From a virus: a stretch of DNA of 50,856 nucleotides. The first letter of the stretch is position 1, and every line of letters starts with the position of its first letter. Of this stretch, positions 50,740 to 50,856 are shown one piece after another. Below the pieces are notes generated by a model. The model searched no databases and was not told the DNA's origin. It saw only the letters and a program-made list of their open reading frames with translations. Both the position numbers and the translations under genes were made by a program. The DNA lies in IMG/VR virus record IMGVR_UViG_3300033233_000013, positions 1 to 50,856 of that record. One strand, written 5' to 3'.

Positions 50740-50856
50740 CCGCCCGGAATCCGTTGGCGGACGCCCGGCTGATCAGCGCGCGGCGCGATGAGGCCCTGGA
50801 GCTCGGGGTCGACTTCGAGGATCACGCGGATATCGCGGGGATCGTGGCCCCCGTGA
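50736..50856 (-). CDS. Partial CDS, 3' end (about 39 codons)
   Basis: The minus strand carries the end of a gene reading GGHDPRDIRVILEVDPELQG and ending IPGG before a TGA at 50738-50736 that overlaps the start of the hub gene. It is probably another tail or baseplate protein. The family cannot be decided. Confidence 0.5.
   Translation of the reverse strand, partial: HGGHDPRDIRVILEVDPELQGLIAPRADQPGVRQRIPGG

Noticed and set aside
1-50856. tRNA or rRNA genes
   Set aside because: I saw no sequence with tRNA-like arms (such as GGTTCGAATCC with a matching acceptor stem) and no rRNA segments. A dedicated search could still find divergent tRNAs.

Overview
The window is about 51 kb of GC-rich DNA from a contractile-tailed (myovirus-type) bacteriophage or prophage. 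It is a partial genome: baseplate, tail-fibre, lysis, replication, recombination and integration genes are present, but I see no terminase, portal, capsid or tail-tube gene. Host chromosomal genes are also absent. Repeated cysteine motifs of the form C-x-G-x-N-x-(A/G)-x-x-C-x-x-(D/N)-S-x-C-P in two secreted proteins resemble extracellular proteins of deltaproteobacterial and Binatota-like metagenome genomes, so such a host is a guess.

Layout. (1) 1-6781, minus strand: a truncated CDS; a Nop/IS110-like protein gene bracketed by two halves of a tandem short-repeat array; a secreted protein and a small membrane peptide; a DnaC-like helicase loader with a replisome-organizer-like protein; two small proteins; a tyrosine integrase; and a ribbon-helix-helix-like regulator. 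(2) 6782-6899: a divergent regulatory region with paired palindromes. (3) 6900-26967, plus strand: a tightly coupled early/accessory operon with many ATGA or GTGA overlaps. It carries a recombination module (zinc-ribbon protein, SbcD-like nuclease, SbcC-like ATPase), three HNH proteins, a C5 cytosine methyltransferase, a HerA-like ATPase, and about 25 small proteins. Several of the small genes are truncated, frameshifted or duplicated. (4) 26957-26984: a strong hairpin where the plus and minus transcripts converge. (5) 27034-50856, minus strand: baseplate hub, gpV-like spike protein, LysM/gp25-type wedge, two Sec-secreted proteins (one of 2016 aa), baseplate J, gpI-like protein, tail fibres, endolysin, and holin-like and lipoprotein genes.

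Most interesting locus. At 57-2283 two arrays of alternating 8-bp motifs (GGCTCGCT and GGTGCYCT on the plus strand), separated by variable 10-11-bp spacers and repeating every 37-38 bp, directly abut both ends of a gene for a Nop/IS110-C-terminal-like protein. This is the architecture of the recently described TIGR-Tas RNA-guided systems (tandem interspaced guide RNA arrays with a Nop-domain Tas protein), here in a form without an obvious nuclease domain. The array would give about 20 dual-spacer guide RNAs.

Other notable items are a perfect 72-bp inverted repeat flanking a 1.1-kb part of the lysis region, and a very large Sec-secreted protein with beta-helix repeats and Thr-Pro linkers embedded in the baseplate operon.
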